64,000 nucleotides of DNA from Malania oleifera. Taxonomy: Eukaryota; Streptophyta; Magnoliopsida; Santalales; Ximeniaceae. Location: assembly GCF_029873635.1 (NCBI RefSeq), contig NC_080422.1, positions 16,646,049 through 16,710,048 of the forward strand, in the 5' to 3' direction. A model generated the notes under the pieces. That model saw only the letters and a program-made list of their open reading frames with translations, was not told the origin of the DNA and ran no database searches. Positions 1-12,787 of this stretch are shown piece after piece. Positions within the stretch are counted from its first letter, which is position 1; the number at the start of each line of letters is the position of its first letter. Made by a program: the position numbers and the translations under genes.

Positions 1-165
1 AGCTGCAAAGGATCCACTGTCTCTAACTATTCCATCCACAGGAAATCTTATCCTCTAGTCAGACGCTAGTGACCATTATTGGGGTGCTTTATTGCTTGAA
101 GAAAATGACGACCCCACTTAGTGGGCTAAGACTTGATTTTGTTGTTATTGTTGTTGTATTATCTA
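1..165 (+). repeat. SINE-like 3' tail
   Basis: The stretch ends with CCCCACTTAGTGGGCTAAG followed by a TTGTTGTT-rich tail near 137-157. This resembles the 3' end of plant Au-type SINEs, which finish with a short CCCAC..GTGGGA hairpin and a run of TTG units. A similar ending lies at 54820-54875 (CGACCCTACTTAATGAGG, then GTTGTTGTT). No pol III head is visible because the window starts inside the element. The family assignment is from memory. Confidence 0.4.
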
Positions 166-169
166 ATTT

Positions 170-290
170 GAAACTGAACCAAACAAATCAGTTAATCAAA
201 ATTTCGATTCGATTCGATTCAGTTTGGATTTTTTGATTGGTTCGGTTTTCAGATTGCTTTTGAACATCCCAAATGCCCACCCCTAGTAGA
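170..290. repeat. Fragment of a dispersed CCGAAT-rich MITE-like family
   Basis: It contains the AACTGAAC / GATTCGATTCAG / GGTTCGGTTTT phrases and ends in GCCCACCCCT. The same vocabulary and ending recur at 24370-24815, 27403-27870 and 38625-38985 (ending GCTCACCCCT). This copy is only the end portion. Confidence 0.35.
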
Positions 291-469
291 ACATGCAACC
301 ATGGTGATCCATATATATATATCAGCTGTCCAATCAATAAGAGCCCACCAATTATTGACCATTTGATCTATATATATATTTTTGGATTACGTACCGGGTT
401 TCCACGTGTCCGTTTTACGGTCCACGTGACTAAACCCGTGCCCCTTGAAGCCGACCTCACAACTCCAAA

Positions 470-590
470 AGGAGGTAAATTTCAAGAATTCAGGGGCGGA
501 AACGAACTCGGGCGGATTTGAACACCTGACCTCGTGAGAGGCACTCCTGAGCCTGCATTACCACCTGAACCACACCTTGGGGGTCCGTTT
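470..590 (-). repeat. tRNA-derived SINE head
   Basis: On the minus strand there is a pol III A box (TGGTTCAGGTGG, complement of 561-572) and, 37 nt downstream, a B box (GTTCAAATCC, complement of 514-523). This is the internal promoter of tRNA genes and tRNA-derived SINEs. The rest does not fold into a clear cloverleaf and there is no tRNA-like 3' end, so a SINE head is more likely than a tRNA gene. The body probably continues left towards about 400. Confidence 0.5.
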
Positions 591-688
591 GATCTATATA
601 TTGATCAACCTGCTGGTTGACTTTGTTGCTAGTATTGATGGTTTGTGTTTAAGGCATTGCAATTTGCAAAAAATACTAACTAAAATTG

Positions 689-724
<36 letters not shown>

Positions 725-1091
725 CTATATTTGAAAGCAAGAAATTAAATATTTTAAATTTAAATTTGTGTATTTAGAAAAATGATATTAATATAAAATT
801 ATATTATTATTATTTTTCAAACCTATGTAAATTTAAATTTATTATTTGAAATTTATACTCTTAAACACTATATTAATATTGGATGCTTTTGAAATTCATG
901 GAAGGGGAAAAGAAATATGGGTAGAATGATAGATTATTAAGCTACCCCTATTATCCCCATTTAGTATATAAATAATGAAATTACTTCAAATGCTAAAACA
1001 ATTTAAAAAGGAATATATTGTAATTTATTTTGTCATGTGACAAACTACAATGCTCTTAATTACTGACACAAATTAGCTATTACTACAACAC
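591..1091. other. AT-rich intergenic stretch with a (TA)n tract
   Basis: No coding signal is seen. A (TA)n microsatellite runs from 693 to 722, followed by low-complexity AAATTT-rich sequence. Confidence 0.6.
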
Positions 1092-1263
1092 GAGAAATTA
1101 TACAGGGGACTTCCCCCTTCACGTGTGTCTGTTTTCTTAATGTCAAACATGTGGCAAATTGATCCTAAATTCATTAATATAAAAAAGAGATACATTTTGA
1201 ATAAGTATATAATTAAAGAAACAAACACACGAACACATCGAAAAGGTCCCTGTATAATTTCTC
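1092..1263. mobile_element. Short MITE with near-perfect terminal inverted repeats
   Basis: The left end GAGAAATTATACAGGGGAC (1092-1110) is matched in reverse complement by 1246-1263, which reads GAGAAATTATACAGGGAC. The element is 172 bp, AT-rich and non-coding. No clear target-site duplication was found, so the superfamily is unknown. Confidence 0.55.
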
Positions 1264-1333
1264 CTCCTTCACAAACTCACATATACATATTGCATACATA
1301 AGCAAGCGTGATATATATATAAAACATGAATTT

Positions 1334-1668
1334 TAAAACATGAATTTACATCTTCAATTAGATTTGTGTAAAAGGAAGGAGAGAGAGCCCGATACACAAA
1401 GCTTATGCATATGTAGAATCCGAACAAGGAGTAAATCATGATTTATGTAAATATTTTAAAATTCAATATAATATACATTACAATATGTTATTACAAATTG
1501 AGATAGTGTTTAAAAACATGAATTCACATCTTCAATTAGATTTATGTAAAAAGGGAGAGAGAGAACCTAATACACAAAGCTCTCGCATATGTAGAATCCG
1601 AACAAGGGATAGATCATGATTTATGTAAATAATTTAAAAAATTCAATATAATATACATTATAATTTAT
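1334..1668. repeat. Tandem duplication, unit about 178 bp
   Basis: The block starting near 1334 (ACATGAATTTACATCTTC) is repeated from about 1512. Both copies contain the AATTAGATTT, GTAGAATCCGAACAAGG, ATCATGATTTATGTAAAT and AATATAATATACATTA phrases in the same order. They are separated by small indels. The block is non-coding. Confidence 0.7.
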
Positions 1669-2279
1669 TAAAATCGAAATGAATCTAATTATAAAAGCTG
1701 TAATTTACACTACCAAATTCAAGGTGAGTAAATACATTTTTTCATGTCGAGCTTTGATGGGATATGAGCTCAAATAAAGCCACCATTACCGGCTGTGCCT
1801 GCAGCTGTGTTTGCAAATGCACCCAAAGAAAATACATGCCTTTCCCTGCTGTATAGTTTGGATGCTCTCTCTCTCTCTCTTTCCAAGTTTGCAAAATCCC
1901 CAACATACATCAGGCGGAATAAAAGGAGAAAAGGCAAATCATTAAATAAGCAGATAGCATGAATTTCATAATCTGCTTGCCTGGGCAGCATCTCATTGAC
2001 TAAAGGGAATCATAAAAAAAACATTGAAAGGGAAATGATATTATGATTCAAAGATCACTTGTTTTCACAGAGCGATTTAAACACTTGAATGTGATTTCCG
2101 CAATATAATTAAGGGAAAACTACGACTCAAAAATCACGACCCAAAAAAAAATCATACAACCTTTTCTAAAATGAATGCATACATTGCTGTTTGAAGTTAG
2201 CCATACATCTCCAGCACCACTTTCCAAAAGATAGCTTTGTCTTCTTGGCTCACAAATACCAATTCCGTATGGCTACAAA

Positions 2280-5200
2280 TTACAGGATCTGGGCAGCTGT
2301 GTTCAGCTTTTCTGCCAAGCTTAGTTGTGTCCTTGTTATGCTTGACAAATAAAGCAAGAGTAGTTGGTCCTGCAAGTAATATAGAACAATTTAGAGTCAA
2401 GCGTTTGCCTAAATATACTACAACCCCCCTATATTGTAATTAGGCAGCTACTTTTGCAGGCCAAATCTAGCCAAAACCCCAAAACCAAGTTCAAATAGAA
2501 ATCATATTGGCAGCTTGAGTCAGTGAGCGACAAAACCTGAATCCCAGCCCAAACAGGTTGGACCTTGGGTAGGACTGCCAGGTTTACTCAAAGCCAACAG
2601 ATAAAAGTGTATATAAAATGCCAAAGTGGCTGTGCTTTTAAATTATGTCATAGGAGTCAAGTGTAATAATGGATAAAGTGATTTTCTCAAAGTTTTCCAG
2701 TACTTTCTATTAACCAAACCAGCCAGCATCATCCAACAAAACTGAAAATTAATTCAGCCTAAGTTTGTGTAAGCAAAGGCCAAGAACCTCCAGTTGCATG
2801 CGGGGTTGGCATACAACTGCACAGAAATAAAAATATCAATCTCTGTATGGGCTACAGCCAGTGCTGCTCGACACCCCTTAAATTTTACCAAGCCACCCAA
2901 TCTTAAGCCCTATTCATATTGGCCATTAAAATGATGTGTTAGCACACCCGGGAACTATCCCAACAAACTCCTAGATCACCAGAGCAAGCTTATCAGAGGA
3001 TAGAAAAATCTCTTCGGTGATCACAGAATTTTGAGTGCTTTACCTGTGAATCATGGGGGCCATCTCAGTCACTTGATGAAATCTTTCAGCTAGGTCCTTG
3101 GAAGGACCCCATACACAATTCACATTAAAAAATTGGGAAAACTTCTATTTTGGGTAATAGAAATGTAAGACTTCAATTTTAGATCATAGATCAATATGAA
3201 TAGTAACAACGCGGCCAAAAAATTGAAGTCATACCTGGAGACTGTCATTCACAAGCTTATCACAAGCATGTGGTGAGAGTTTTGGTACAGAGGCTACAGT
3301 CTCTGATATAAATCTCCCAATGCTATTATCTGGCGCGACACGTCCTTCCTAAAAGCAAAAATAAATATGAAATCAGATGGAAAAAACAGTTTAGAGCAAG
3401 CAAATAACGAAGAACCAGTTTACTCACCACTACATTGTCAACATATTTGTGGACATCATCAATCAGAGCTAGTAGCCGTTCCATTGAGGTTTCCATTCCT
3501 TCCAAATCACTTGGGAGCTTTTCTACCGTTGATGACTTCAGGATGTCAACTGCCATCAAGAAAACACTTAACCAACCATATTTTAAGCCATGACTATGAA
3601 TTGAATTAATCTAGTACAGCTTGGTAGGAGGATTTTCATTCAGTCATTAATAGTAAAAAGAATTTATATAACCAAAACATTAGTGGGCATTGTCCAGTGC
3701 ACAAATACAGAAGTTTTACACTGTACAAAAATTCCTTTTTTTGGGCAGGGCGGGGGGAGGGCGTTTCCTTGTGACCACTAATCGGCATGGATCTCTCTCT
3801 CTCTTTCCACACAGATACTGTGCAGAACAATTATAAGGGGAATTATGGAATTATGTAAATACATACACCCAACTCTCTCAGCTTCAATCATGCGTAAATC
3901 CAGAGGGATTTCCTGAAATTGGGCAGCAAGTTGTCTATCTCCAAGGGACAAACCGACAGACACAAAAGCTTTTATGGAAGCTTCTCCATTCGTGAATCCG
4001 GTATCAACAGTCAAATGAACTGGGTTTGGAACTTCTCTGGAATAGAATTCATGGATCAGTGCACTACCGCCTGTCACTCCAAAGCCAGTTGAATACCTGC
4101 AAGAATTGATGCAAGAATTGAAACCAACAAAATAGTATATAATAATTATTAGTAACAACTAAAAGAAAGTATACTTTAAACTTTCAACAATCAAAGAACT
4201 TATTGAACTATAATCTCTGGATTCTGGAAATGATCTTTAATATTCAAGCAGGAATGCTCTGCCAAGTGCGAAACAGTATCATAGATGTCAAAATCTAAGA
4301 ATCACTAACCAAAAAAAAAAAATACACAACAGAACAAAATAATCTACTTTAATTAGTAACTGCTAAAGGAAAATATCCCTTAAAATTTCAACAATCAGAG
4401 AACCTATGGAACTGTAATCTCTGGACTCTGGAAATGAACTTTAATGTTCATTGCAGGAATGCTCTGCCAAGTACTAAACAATCTCACAGATGTCAAAATC
4501 TAAGAATCACCAAAAAAATAAACAGAACAAAATAAAAGTAATATATATATACATATATGCTGAATTGTTGATGAATGTTGAATTGCCCATGAAATTTGAA
4601 CAACTGTGTTCATCAAATGATAATGGTTGGTGCCCACAGAAGAAGAAGAATATTTAGAAGCTAAGAACTGCCTTGAAAGCTGAACAACACCAAATAGGTG
4701 CTGTTCAATACACTCTGCAAGCAAACTAAATCCATTATTGAAGACAGCAACAAGAATCTCAGAGATGAATAAAGTTTTTAACCCCTATAACCTTATTCCT
4801 TCAATTTGTGCTGTTTTACTTGCAAAGAAAAGGAAAGAACATGACTTCATAAGCACATTTTGTGTAAATCATATGAAAAAAATGTCGAATCAAAGAATAT
4901 ACAAAAGAAAAGCATCAATTTAAAGTTGATTTTTAGAACTGGAAATTTTGAAACACTGCTGAAGTGATGTTTTCATGAGTAAACTTGTGACATTTAGAGA
5001 GTGCAGAGCATGAAATATGTAAATATCGGAAATTAAACAGCATAACCTATGCTGCAATGCCCATGGCACCAAGTTTCTTTTGAAATAAAACTTCTGCAAT
5101 TTTAAATCACCTGGACATCTTAGACAAAAGCCACCGAACTATTGTTCATGGAGCTAATCATGAGACTCCTAGCCCTTCTCCTAACTGAAATTGAAAAATC

Positions 5201-8200
5201 ACTTCAAATGAATAATGCACTTGATAATAAACAACTTTTTAAATGGCAAGGCTCCTAAACCTTGATTTTTACCAAAATAACAATTTGATGCACAAAAACA
5301 GGCCAGTAAATTGTTTTTATGCAAGTCACAACATTTAATTTACTTAACTTTTTCAATGCATAAGAAAACGTCAAACACTGGAGCAGACACTAAGATACCA
5401 CATGAACAAAAATATAACATAGAATTCCTGAACTAAATATCAGGATTCATTTAATTTCATGAAATCTTCTGCATCAATCTGGTACTGGAAACCAAATTCA
5501 AGCTTCACAACTAGCAAATAAAGATGAAGTTCAATCTCTAGACATAGAGAAACATAATATTTAAAAAGTCAACTCAAATTAAACATAAAAAAAAAAAAAC
5601 ATATTGACAAAAGATAATACATCTACAAATGTCTTCCATAAAAATTATAGACAATGATCATGTGCAAGGAATATTCATTAATTACTGAAATTTTTCTCCT
5701 GGTTTCTTTGTTGATTTGTCAAATACTCGACTGAATAATTAAATACTTATGAAGCAAAATACTTCCAGTAGAAAGATTTGCCACATAAACGATAACAAAA
5801 CCAACACGTACTATTGTCAATTTGTCATTTTCCTCACCCCTTCCCATGCAGCACTCAGCAAAACTTAGTGAGTAAAATTAGGCAGAATATTTTGTCATTG
5901 TGAGATATTCAACAGTCACAAACCAGCAAATTACTTCTAGCTTTTATCTTTTTTTCTTTTGTTTTGGTAAGATCCTAGGAAAACAAGATTATGAAAATAA
6001 TACCAACTGATATTAAACTAAAATCTTCTTCCATTCCAGTACCGAACCTAATGCACACATCTCATGCCCATCCAAAACAATGCTGTAGAAAATTTGTCAC
6101 CCAATTTGAGATAAGAACCTGGTACTCTCTCCCTCCCCCTTCCCCCTCCCCCTCTCCCTCTCCCTCTCACACACACACAAACAAACACATAAACACACAC
6201 AATCCACATACCAAATACCACAATGTTGTAAGAACACTTTAATATTCGCTAGATATGACTCATATGTGCTTCCATGTGAAACAAGGATTGGCACAAAATA
6301 CAAATTACAATGAGATGGCTAATATGCTATCTATGAGCAAGGTGACCAGGAAGCACCGACAAACCAAGAACCTCACATGAGTCACATCATCACCTGCCTA
6401 ACACTTGTTCAACATCTGTCAAAAACTAAATTAATTAATTAACTTTCTGACACAGCTTCCGCACAACCTGACACATTTTTGGACACAACTCTAAAATTTA
6501 TTAAAACAGTTTACAAATCTGTTGGCTTTTCTTGCATTTTTTTTTTTCTAGATTACTGCTTGTTCTTGGACCAATTTTTTTCATGCTCTGCATTGCTAGT
6601 TGCTTTTTGTTGTTTGCTCCTAGGCAATTTTTCATTATTTCTAATACCTTTATGATTATGCTATAAATCTGATGGTCTTTTATTAGATGTGTAGTGTCAA
6701 ATTATGAAATACGAAACATGGCAATGAATGTAGCTATGTAGATGAAATTTATTGGTAAAATGTACATCATTAATGCCTGTAATTGTTCATAATTTAATTT
6801 ACCATAATATCTTGCATCTAGACATGCCTGACTAGTTTGTTTTCAAAATTTATTAATTGGCATATCTTGACCCAGTAATATACTCATTTTCTTGAAAAAT
6901 GTCATACTGTCATATAGGAGTCATGTCATTGCTGTATCACGTGTTGATGTTGGTACTTCTTAGCTAGGTGATGCAAATTAGCACCCGCTTCTACTGTAAT
7001 ATGTGGTCTTTAACTTTCAGAAAAGCAAGCACATAAAAACTACCAGGGCTTATCAACAGTACGTTCTGAGATCTTGGTGCCAAAGAATGTGCACACAAAT
7101 ATATAGCAGTAGGTGTTCATGCTACATGACAACCCATTAACAAAAGGCTTTCGCAACATTTTATATAATATATGCAGATACAAGTTGTTATCACAATGAA
7201 GAATTACCATCCCACAATGACTTCCTTCTGGTTCACCTTCTGGTGGGATAATAACATATTGTGATGGTAATCAATATCCAAAGCAACCTGAAACAAGGGC
7301 AGCAAAAATTTAAACTTTTAAATAAAAGAATCAGATAAGTAGACTTAACTTTACAGATACCCAAAAAAAATGTACTCTTTTACCACATAGGAGAGCTAAC
7401 AATAAATGTCAGAAACACAAATGCAAGCAAAAGATCATCAAAAAAAGAGAAATGAAACACCATTTGGAGGGTACCAAAGGCATGATTCTCCAAGAAGTTG
7501 AAATTTCTTCTGTCTTCACTTTACTAAATGATTTAATGCCAACACTAGCAATAACTATGCTTTGTTTTTTTTCAGTAATAACTATGCCTAATTTTTTATG
7601 TGAGAAAATTTTTATTAACAACCAGGACAAAGTACAAAAAGTTTGAGGAAAAGATGTCCACATAGAACAATGATCAACGACCAAAAAGATAACAGAAGAG
7701 CTGCCCACCCAAAAGAAACCAAGAGAATGGCCTAAAAAGAAGCCAAGGATACCATTTCATCCCATAATGAACGTGGGCAAGATGCGCGCCTCCAAAGGTT
7801 CTCGCACTCCTATCAAGACAAATAGTCCAAATGATTGGGAAAACTGCCTCGTTCCATAAAATGTCCCTTTCTAATAGAACCAAAAGCCCTATAGCTCACT
7901 AGCAAGAGATCTCTCAAATTCCAAGGCATCACCCATGCTTCACAGAGATACAAAATGAGAGCATTACAAAGGTACAATGCCACCTTATAATGAAGAAGGG
8001 CAATCATTTCATTGGACTTGCCACACATCAAGCATGTGTTGGGACTGAGAGACATATATGGCCTTCTTATCTTCAACATTTTTTTTATTGGCAAAAGAGA
8101 GATTCTGGCCTTCATATCTCTAAAATGTCATGTGTATTAATTCTATCCAGCAACACAGTCCAAATGAAGGTCCAAATCTTCAAGGGAACCTTAGCCTTCC

Positions 8201-11200
8201 AAATGATTTGGCTTCAAGGGGAAGAAACCAGGGAAGGGGTTTTTAGGAGATGTGAGAAAAAATGATTTGGAGGGGAACAACCCTGAGGAATCACCCTCCC
8301 AAACTCTTTCATCCTCCCTATTGGAAAGTACGAAAAGGTCCAACAGAAAAGCAGTGCAGCAAACTCTTCAACCTCCCTTTTGTTGAGATACCTCAAGAAA
8401 TGGAAATCCAGCTAAATAATACCCTCCAGGAAGAAAAGAATGAGCTAATAGAAGCATCGCGAAGAGATAAAAGTTAGAACAGAGCTCCAAGGAAAACCCA
8501 CCCACCCCTCCCAAAAACAGATTCTGTTCCCATTGCACTTTGAAATGGGTGAGATGAAAGAATTGACACGCTACCTAGGGCACAAACTTCTAAGGGCGTG
8601 CAGAAGAGATAATACCACTTCCTCTATTCTCCACCACATTTTGAAGGAGCCTATATTTACTTATCACCTTGTGCCATAAGAAGTTCACTTCCAATTGAAA
8701 CATCCACAAGGACCACAATCATTTACCAATTAGGGAGATGCTTTTGGAAACCACGATGCCAAGCCCCGGTACCACTTTGGATTTGGGTTTTTTAACAACC
8801 TCGCAGCTAACCAAATGGTTCATCTTCCTCTCCCCAAAACCCGAACAGAGGAAATCACACCTCAGCTTCTCTAGCGCATCCGGCACCTTTAAGGGTACTC
8901 TAGAAAGAGAAAGAAGTAGCTAGGGATGTAGGAGAGTGAAGCACTGATGAGCATGACATGACCACCAAGAGATAAATATGCTCTCTTCCAACTCTCCAAT
9001 CTTTTACCCACCCTCTCAATCACTGAGTCCTAGAAGGCCAAGGAGTTTGGTTTGCCCCCAAGAGGGAAACCAAGATAAGAGAGCGACCGCTCAGGGGAGA
9101 CATGACCCACTAAGCATTTGAAGCTTTCTAGCTCCCTAGACAAGTTGGAGACCATGGTGCATGCCAACAATAACTATGCCTATAAAATCGATCATTTTGA
9201 GTTTCCTACCAGCACAAATGCACAAGGACATATTTGCACAAAACGTTATAATGGTCAATATGGAATACTCAAATACATAAATGTAATGGTCAATGTCTAT
9301 GTTGCATTGTGTTTGTATTCCATATAAATACCTAAGATTTGTAGAAATCATAATGATGTAGATCGGCAGGGAAGAAGTGGGGGAGGGGGGAGAGAGAGAG
9401 AGATGGGAAATCTAGAGTTTCTAAATTGTAACTACAAAATCTAATGTTCAATTACACAAACAGTGTAGTTACAATAAAAAAAATCCTAAAGAGAAAAAAT
9501 AAATTTACAAACTAATGGAAAAACTAAAACACCAAAAACAGCCCTAGATAACTAACATTTCTAAAATTTTACAAATTAATAAAATACATAATTTCTAAAT
9601 CCATGAGTAGAATATAAGTGACTAAAAAGATCCATAGGCACCATAGGCATGGGCAGTTATGTGCTAGAATGAAGCACGATTAGCACGAATTACTCATACC
9701 ATCATTAAGTTTTCTCCTTTTAAACAATCTTAGAGCTTTGTTTGAAACTAAGAAAAGATGAAGGAAAATTAATGAATGCAAGGCAATCCATTCTTATTTC
9801 TCTAGTTATCAAGTAAAACAAGAAAGAAAAAACAGTAAGTCAATAAAAAAAATATTAGCTGCAATGCTAGAACAATTGTGATTACAGTAGCTGTTCATCA
9901 ATGCCTTCCATCGTACTGGGGAAGGGGGTAGGCACATGAATTTTGGGCAGAAACCAAAGCAATGAAGGGATGAGATGGTACAATTGCCACAGGCGTGACT
10001 ACCCCTAGCAACTCTATTCAGTTTTACATGCGATTAACATTTCATTTCCAAAAAAATTTCAAGAAAGAGGGGGGAAAAAAGCATTAAAAACCATCTCCTT
10101 CTCCTTTTCTTTTATTTTTCCTAAGACCTTTGATCCAAATAGAGCCTAAAGGTCATTGACCACACCAAATTTCTTAACTAGGCATATTTGAAATACATGG
10201 CTAAAAAATAACAAAATAAAAAAACAACCACTAAAACTTGAGTCTCACTACAATTAACTAGTCACTCCTCATTTGTACATTATTTGACTCACGTTGCCAT
10301 TGCCAAAACCACATTAATCACCCTTCTCTCACCACATCTTCTATAATCACACAACACACCCTAAGCACTTCTCCATTTTAACCAATTAGCTTTAACTTAA
10401 TGTAATTACGTCTTCAATTTCTCCTTCAGACTGAATCATAGGTTCAAGTTATCAAATCTTTCTCGATCATCAAGTTTAATATTTCTCCAATGTCCCTCCA
10501 AATTGACAAAAATCAAATTTCATGCATTCGCTCTTATTTCTACTTTTTTAAAATTTCCAGAGCTTCTATTCATAACTCTAATTTACATGCTACTCCACCC
10601 TTAGGTTGTGTTTGGGAGCATGAATTTCATACTTTCAGGTTTGAAATTGTTCAAATTTGGATAAAACATGGTACAATTATTGCATTTAATAAAAATCAAT
10701 ACAAATCCAAATCTATAGTCTGAGCTCGAAGCTCCCAACATGTGATTAGTTTCATCGATCAAGACAATATCATCTGCAAAAAACATACACCATGGAACTT
10801 CGTTTTGGATATTCCAAGTAAGTTCATCCATCAATAAAGCAAAAAAGATAACGATTCAAATCCCTTGATGTAAATCTAACCTACGTGATTGGAAAATCTC
10901 TAAACTCATCTCATTGTACGTGTTCCTAACGACAACTATATACCAACTACACACTCCCTTCTTCTCAATAACTCTAACATAGAACTTTCCTAAGTACCGT
11001 ATTAGACTTTCTCTAAGCTAATAAAGAAATGTCCAAGTTGCTTTTCTTATTTTACATCTATATACTAAAATAAAGAATATATTCAAAATTGTGATAGCTA
11101 TTGTGGATTAAACTTTTGACTTATTCAATGAAGGAAAATGATAATTGAACAAAGACAATATTTAGAAATGGGGGTTTGATAAAGTCATTTTGGTTTTATG

Positions 11201-12787
11201 CACAAGAGATCAACCACATAAGCTATATATTTATTGGGAAGATAATGATAAAAATTTAGTTAAACATACTATTCTATTATCTACTATGCAATTACAAGCT
11301 TTGATTGGAATGCTACCTAGTCCTACAATCCTACACCTTTTACATTTTTTTTCTCTCAAATTTTTAGTTTTTTCCTTATTTGTAAATTCTACATTTAAGC
11401 CTTCCACTTAGGTTTCATTAGATACTTAATAAAATAGCTTCCTTTTATATCTTATTTCTTAACCAAAACACTATCGTTCTCATTTTCTATCTTTCTATGT
11501 TATGAAAGTTTTTGCTTTCTCTCTCTCTCTCTCTCTAACTCCATCAATTATAAATATATTTTTCCCATTCTTTAAAATCAAATCTAATATATGAATTATT
11601 ATATGCTCTACATTTAGTTTCATTATCTTTTTTTGGCATCTTTTCTTGCCTCTTTATATCATTCAAAGTTCTTCATATTTCTAGATTGTTTCCATGTCTT
11701 AAACCACATTTTTTTCATCTCAACTGCTTTTTGGATGTCTTGATCCAACCACCAATCCTCTTTACCAGTCACACATCTTCTTTTACAGTCACCTAAAACC
11801 TCTTTTACCCAGTCGCCTTCTTTAGTTATTTTATTTTCTCTCTTTAAGGTCCACAACCTAGTTCTCTTACATTGATTTATGAACCTTTAATCTTCCAAAA
11901 TTTACAGAATAATCCACTATAAAAACTAATGAATAGACAACCATAGTGTCATGATGTTGCATAGAATCACCAAAATCAAAAGATTTTGCTATTTCCACTT
12001 AGCTCATTCATGGATGATCCAATGTCACTGACAAATTGTATAAATGAAAGAGACATCACCAAATTCTTCTTATAGTTGGTATGTAATGTCAAATTGTCTT
12101 TCTTATATATTTCGTATTTGTTCAGATGTATAATAATGTGTTTCAAATCACTAATGATCTGCATCTTGAAACAAATGTTCCAAAGCACAGTTTTAGAGAC
12201 AAGCAACAAATTATGAATACTCTATTTGTTCATATGATTGCTTTTACACAGTTTGTACGTTACCACTTGGCGTCCTTAAACAAGGCATCATTTGGTTGCA
12301 GTTTTAGAGTTTTTCCCTAGCCTTTGAGAGCAAAAAACTGTATGCTGCTCGACTCAGAAAATACTTTCTAAATGCAAACAGAAGAGTACCTACGTTTTCC
12401 AATTCCCCCCACTAAAACGTCAGAAGTGATTCAAATTTTATTTTTATTGTATTCATACTTTACTCCGTTCTCTCGACGTATAAGGACATTTTGAAACAGA
12501 AACAAAACCATGAAAACCAAAAATAAAAAATAAATGCATAATGAGAAGCAGGAGAAGAAACTGACCTGATCGGAAAATTCGTTGTGGGGAACGGCGTAAG
12601 AGTTTCGAATCTCGACAGTGCCATCAGGCAAAATCGAACCGAGGAGAGTACCAATGACTCTCTCGGCTTGGTCAGGGCGTCTGACGTAGCAGTCGCAGAT
12701 GCTGAAAATCACCAATGGATGAACTTTGGCGGAAAAGCTCGTCGGTGATGGGAAGAACTGCAACACTGTCTGCGCGCTCGCCGCCAT
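2280..12787 (-). CDS. EIF3F: Eukaryotic translation initiation factor 3 subunit f (six coding exons)
   Basis: Coding exons, in gene order, are 12787-12566, 7287-7208, 4096-3867, 3549-3428, 3348-3235 and 2369-2280. Each intron begins GT and ends AG on the minus strand. The exons join in frame to 858 nt (285 aa plus TAA), close to the roughly 290 aa of plant eIF3f. The product is a subunit of the cytoplasmic eIF3 complex, which loads mRNA and initiator tRNA on the 40S ribosome. The N-terminal part (about residues 23-155) is an MPN domain: VHPLVIFSICDCYVRRPDQ, then GTLLGSILPDG and NSYAVPHNE. The JAMM metal-binding His-x-His is absent (VGWYSTGFGVTGG instead), as expected for this non-catalytic MPN protein. 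The C-terminus LSLAEKLNTAAQIL is the family hallmark. I chose the start at 12787 because MAASAQTVLQF aligns with plant homologues; an upstream in-frame ATG at 12913 would add 42 low-complexity residues. Introns 1 (5.3 kb) and 2 (3.1 kb) are long and repeat-filled. Confidence 0.95.
4149..4514. repeat. EIF3F: Tandem duplication inside EIF3F intron 2
   Basis: About 164 bp starting at 4149 (TTAGTAAC) recurs from 4353, offset by 204 bp. Shared phrases are TTTCAACAATCA, GTAATCTCTGGA or TATAATCTCTGGA, GCAGGAATGCTCTGCCAAGT and GATGTCAAAATCTAAGAATC. The copies have diverged by substitutions. They are intronic and non-coding. Confidence 0.75.
4515..7207. other. Remainder of EIF3F intron 2, no gene seen
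   Basis: It is AT-rich with no coding evidence. A pyrimidine and CA-rich low-complexity tract lies at about 6126-6205 (CCTCCCCCTTCC runs, then CACACA). Confidence 0.6.
7600..9140 (-). mobile_element. LINE (non-LTR retrotransposon) 3' fragment in EIF3F intron 1
   Basis: Reading the minus strand from about 9140 down gives decayed LINE ORF2. It starts with the segment after the RT catalytic core (LSYLGFPLGGKPNS, then LSLGGHVMLIRASLSYIPSY and MNHLVSCEVVKKP). It ends with the zf-RVT-like tail (MSLSPNTCLMCGKSNE, then EAWVMPWNLRDLLLVSY and IIWTICLDRSARTF). Frameshifts and stops are frequent. The element lies in the same transcriptional sense as EIF3F. A related copy occurs at 50750-51440. Confidence 0.75.
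10380..11880 (-). mobile_element. Second LINE fragment (different family) in EIF3F intron 1
   Basis: Minus-strand reading gives VTGKEDWWLDQDIQKAV near 11780-11730, typical of the endonuclease-to-RT linker. Further downstream it gives DELTWNIQNEVPWCMFFADD near 10830-10770, containing the RT catalytic FADD box. The order fits one LINE read 5' to 3' on the minus strand. It is heavily mutated, and a 141-bp insertion sits right after the RT box (10605-10745). It is in sense orientation relative to EIF3F. Confidence 0.65.
10605..10745. mobile_element. Small MITE nested in the intronic LINE
   Basis: This 141-bp block interrupts the LINE between CCACCCTTAG and the continuation at TTAGTTTCATCGATCAAG. 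TTAG flanks both sides (10601-10604 and 10746-10749) as a possible target duplication. The ends are imperfect inverted repeats (TGTGTTTGGGAGCAT versus the reverse complement of AGCTCCCAACATGTGA). A TTGGGAGCAT-like phrase also occurs at 52210. Confidence 0.45.

Noticed and set aside
500-590. Possible tRNA gene on the minus strand
   Set aside because: A and B boxes are present, but a consistent cloverleaf and tRNA 3' end are not; a SINE head explains it better.
3778-4158. Single 126-codon minus-strand ORF
   Set aside because: Its middle is EIF3F exon 3 (4096-3867); the two ends are intron read-through.
6126-6205. Ser/Pro-rich ORF
   Set aside because: It is translated from a CT/CA low-complexity tract in EIF3F intron 2.
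8738-8923. Plus-strand ORF in EIF3F intron 1
   Set aside because: The coding remnant is on the opposite strand (LINE RT C-terminal text); this frame is its shadow.
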